DNA from: Verrucomicrobiota bacterium
GTDB lineage: Bacteria > Verrucomicrobiota > Verrucomicrobiia > Opitutales > Opitutaceae
Assembly (NCBI GenBank): GCA_030916665.1
Contig: JAUPWC010000058.1
Span: 1 to 7,295 of the forward strand
Length of the DNA stretch: 7,295 nt
Reading direction: 5' to 3'
Positions 5,642 to 7,295 of this stretch are shown here, piece by piece. Numbering within the stretch: position 1 is the first letter of the stretch; each line of letters begins with the position of its first letter. The position numbers were made by a program, and so were the translations under genes. The notes beneath the pieces are model-generated. The model was given only the letters and a program-made list of their open reading frames with translations. It ran no database searches and was not told the DNA's origin.

Positions 5642-6138
5642 AAGTGTTGCAAGGCAACGCCGGGCACCGGCCATTGAATGGCCGCGAGCCGAATGTCCGC
5701 AGTGCCGTGCCGAAGGCACCGGCCTACCTTTCCGACCGGGCGCGGCAGGAATGGCGGATGCTGGCACGCGAGCTTGGCCCGACCCGCATGCTCAACCCCG
5801 TCGATCGTGCGGCGCTCGGCGTGTATTGCGAGGCAGTCGCCCGTCTGGAGGAATCGACCGTGGCGCTGCGGGCGCTCGAGGAAAAAATGACTGCCGGCAC
5901 GATCTCTGCCGACGAGATCGGGCAAGCGCAGTGGCGGATCAACACCCTCAGCGGAAAGCGCCGGCTGGCAGCTCAGGAGGTGCTGAAGTTCGGACAGGAC
6001 TTCGGCCTCACTCCAGCCAGCCGCGGCAAGATCACCGTGCCCGACCCACAGACCGAGCTCCCGCTCATGGATGGTGACGGCGGCGCGGTTCGCTTTGACC
6101 CGCTGGCCGAGGCCCGCCGCCAGCTTACCGGCGCCTGA
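5611..6138 (+). CDS. terS: Phage terminase small subunit, P27 family
   Basis: This 175-residue protein is expected to recognise the packaging site on the element or phage genome and hand it to the large terminase for loading into procapsids. It shows the P27 hallmarks in order: KPTALKVLQGNAGHRPLN at 6-23, AP-YLSDRARQEWRMLARELG (about 37-56), NPVDRAALGVYCEAVARLEE, and the C-terminal FGLTPASRGKI at 131-141. Length is normal for the family. ATG 5611 gives the typical N-terminus; no Shine-Dalgarno sequence is visible. It is followed after 4 bases by a second small gene with a related-looking segment. A terminase large subunit would be expected downstream but is not within the window. Confidence 0.92.
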   Translation: MPAHRKPTALKVLQGNAGHRPLNGREPNVRSAVPKAPAYLSDRARQEWRMLARELGPTRMLNPVDRAALGVYCEAVARLEESTVALRALEEKMTAGTISADEIGQAQWRINTLSGKRRLAAQEVLKFGQDFGLTPASRGKITVPDPQTELPLMDGDGGAVRFDPLAEARRQLTGA

Positions 6139-6142
6139 CCCC

Positions 6143-6577
6143 ATGCAGCCATCCGCTCCAAATCCCGAATTGATCCGGCCATGCCCGCCTGGCCAGCCGG
6201 CGCGCGAATGGTGGGGGCTGGCCGCCGAGATGCAGGAGGCCGGCATCGCGCTGACTGCGGAGAATCGCCCGATCATGGCGGCGCTGCTCGACACCCAGCG
6301 CCAGCTCGCCGCCCTGCAGGAATCCCAGGTGGATCTTGAATACTCGTTTTCGGCCTGGCAAAAGTCCCGCGCCCGCGATGATAGCGGGCAGATCCCGCTC
6401 CCTCTTTCGCCGATGCCGCTCCGTGCCGGCCAAGCGTGTGCCGCTCAGCTGCAAAAGCTGCGCCGCCTCTCCACGGTCGAGCGTGTCGTCGAGATGCTGC
6501 GCTTCCGCGTCCGCACGCTGCGCGCCGAGCTGGGCATGCGCGATGCAGCTCACCGCCTGCGGCAGCCGGTCCCCTGA
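6143..6577 (+). CDS. Small helical protein with P27-terminase-like segment
   Basis: This 144-residue protein starts at ATG 6143, only 4 bases after the terminase small subunit stop, so it is probably translationally coupled. Residues about 18-62 (QPAREWWGLAAEMQEAGIAL, then TAENRPIMAALLDTQRQLAA) align by eye with residues 43-82 of the upstream P27 protein (ARQEWRMLARELGPTRMLNP followed by VDRAALGVYCEAVARLEE). The N-terminal LKVLQGNAGHRP box and C-terminal FGLTP box are absent. The C-terminal part (about 100-135, LQKLRRLSTVERVVEMLRFR) is Arg- and Leu-rich and may form a coiled coil. It may be a diverged duplicate of the small terminase or a companion of the packaging complex. The homology claim is by inspection only. 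Confidence 0.6.
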   Translation: MQPSAPNPELIRPCPPGQPAREWWGLAAEMQEAGIALTAENRPIMAALLDTQRQLAALQESQVDLEYSFSAWQKSRARDDSGQIPLPLSPMPLRAGQACAAQLQKLRRLSTVERVVEMLRFRVRTLRAELGMRDAAHRLRQPVP

Positions 6578-6578
6578 C

Positions 6579-6929
6579 ATGAACCGCGGCACCATCACCG
6601 GCGGCGTAGTCACCCAGGCGGCCAGCGCCTACACGGCGCCGACGTTCGCCGCGCCATCGGTCCGCCGAGTGGTTTTCAAGATCGCTACGCGTGACAGCCG
6701 CGGCGGCAGCGCGTTCTGGAACTGCGAAGCAGAGTCACCGGCCCAGCTGCTCGATTTCCTCGAGACCCGCGCCGAGCCGGGGCAGGGGATCAAGGTTGAA
6801 TACGAGCTGGCCGCCCGCCCGTTCTACAAGCGCGGCGTGCTCGCCGGAGAGGCGCGTTTCCTCCGCGTGCTCGCCGCCGAGATCGAGGGCGTCCGCGTGC
6901 CGGCCGTCCGTGAGGCCGTGCCCGCATGA
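6579..6929 (+). CDS. Small protein, possible OB-fold / SSB-like
   Basis: This 116-residue protein starts at ATG 6579, one base after the previous stop, and its own stop overlaps the next ATG (ATGA). After a loose N-terminus (1-28), the pattern RVVFKIATRDSRGGSAFWNC, then SPAQLLDFLE, then GQGIKVEYELAARPFYKRGV and FLRVLAAEIEGV follows the order of a single-strand-binding OB-fold. That order is a beta strand carrying conserved hydrophobics, a turn, a W-centred strand, a short helix, a KxVxVEYEL strand, then a YKR-GV hairpin and a final strand. SSB-like proteins serve replication or recombination. I see this as a fold suggestion only. Otherwise it is an unrecognised conserved element protein. Confidence 0.5.
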   Translation: MNRGTITGGVVTQAASAYTAPTFAAPSVRRVVFKIATRDSRGGSAFWNCEAESPAQLLDFLETRAEPGQGIKVEYELAARPFYKRGVLAGEARFLRVLAAEIEGVRVPAVREAVPA

Positions 6930-7276
6930 TCGCCGAGCGCCCAGATTACGAGAAGGCCGCCGGGGTGCATCGCTGGTTGATCGAGCCCCGCTCCCATCGG
7001 TTGCGCTCAAACCGTGCTGTCGCGCTGGTTCTCGCACTGCATGGCCCCTCGGTTTGGAATGTCACGAGCCTCATCGAAGTAGCCGAGTTCGAGGGCATGT
7101 CCGAGAAAACACTCCGCCACCTGCGTCGGGAATTGGCGGTCTGCTTCTCCATCCGCCCGGTCAATTTTGCCGCCCCCATCGACCACCTGAAACCACAGCA
7201 AGCCGCTACGGAGCCGGATTTTGAGGAGATGGGCACGCCGGACGATGAAGACTTTTTTGCCGCTCGGGAGCCTTGA
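6926..7276 (+). CDS. Hypothetical protein with HTH-like centre and acidic tail
   Basis: This 116-residue protein overlaps the previous gene by ATGA at 6926, with GAGG 10 bases upstream as a modest ribosome site. The middle (about 45-75, NVTSLIEVAEFEGMSEKTLR then HLRRELAV) could be a helix-turn-helix. The last 25 residues are acidic (EPDFEEMGTPDDEDFF), a feature seen in DNA-mimic or regulatory phage proteins but not diagnostic. I recognise no family. The coupled position supports it being a genuine gene of the element's operon. Confidence 0.6.
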   Translation: MIAERPDYEKAAGVHRWLIEPRSHRLRSNRAVALVLALHGPSVWNVTSLIEVAEFEGMSEKTLRHLRRELAVCFSIRPVNFAAPIDHLKPQQAATEPDFEEMGTPDDEDFFAAREP

Positions 7277-7279
7277 GTG

Positions 7280-7295
7280 ATGAACTCAAAATCAA
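7280..7295 (+). CDS. Start of a downstream gene, cut by window edge
   Basis: ATG at 7280 (with GTG in frame at 7277) follows the previous stop by three bases and opens MNSKS before the window ends. Given the tight spacing of all upstream genes, it is probably the next gene of the operon. Nothing about its product can be read. Confidence 0.35.

Noticed and set aside
5491..6294. 267-codon open frame on the minus strand opposite the terminase small subunit
   Set aside because: It shadows a clear P27 terminase and its neighbour; there is no domain in the product and it is on the wrong strand for the operon.

Overview
The window looks like a bacterial chromosome of moderately high GC carrying the left end of an integrated element. 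Positions 1 to about 2470 read as ordinary chromosome. They hold the 3' two-thirds of an M20-family metallodipeptidase gene (+), a Pal-type OmpA-domain lipoprotein gene (-) with a very good intrinsic terminator, and a NarL/FixJ-type response regulator gene (-). The Pal lipoprotein implies a Gram-negative envelope. The style of these proteins (for example GHCDWRG in Pal) reminds me of Verrucomicrobiota such as Opitutaceae, but that is an impression from memory and not a demonstrated assignment.

A tRNA-Lys(UUU) gene lies on the minus strand at 2469-2543. From 2626 onward every gene I accept is on the plus strand and has a mobile-element character: a complete tyrosine integrase, an AlpA/MerR-type small DNA-binding protein (likely excisionase or regulator), a small coupled ORF, a replication-initiator-like protein, a P27-family terminase small subunit, a second P27-like small protein, an OB-fold/SSB-like small protein, a small HTH-like acidic protein, and the first codons of another gene at the window edge. 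Several junctions are overlapping or almost so (TTGA at 4333, ATGA at 4563, TGATG at 5460, 4-bp gap at 6139, 1-bp gap at 6578, ATGA at 6926). This points to translationally coupled transcription units.

The most striking structure is inside the replication gene. Five copies of a 22-23 bp unit beginning TCAGATGG (four direct, one inverted) occupy 4842-4968. They are followed by an AT-richer stretch (4969-4996) and then a G8-A-G4-C7-G-C5 tract. An N-terminal winged-helix domain encoded just upstream, iterons in the middle of the gene, and an AT-rich flank together match the architecture of phage lambda gene O with its internal origin. I interpret it as the element's replication origin.

Taken together, the layout (int, alpA-like, small ORF, rep with ori, terS and small genes, in under 5 kb and with no recognisable CI-type repressor) fits either a compact prophage or a phage satellite of the PICI or capsid-forming PICI kind. 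The window ends before the genes that would decide between these. The integrase sits on the 5' side of the tRNA rather than the usual 3' side, so the exact attachment site is unresolved.
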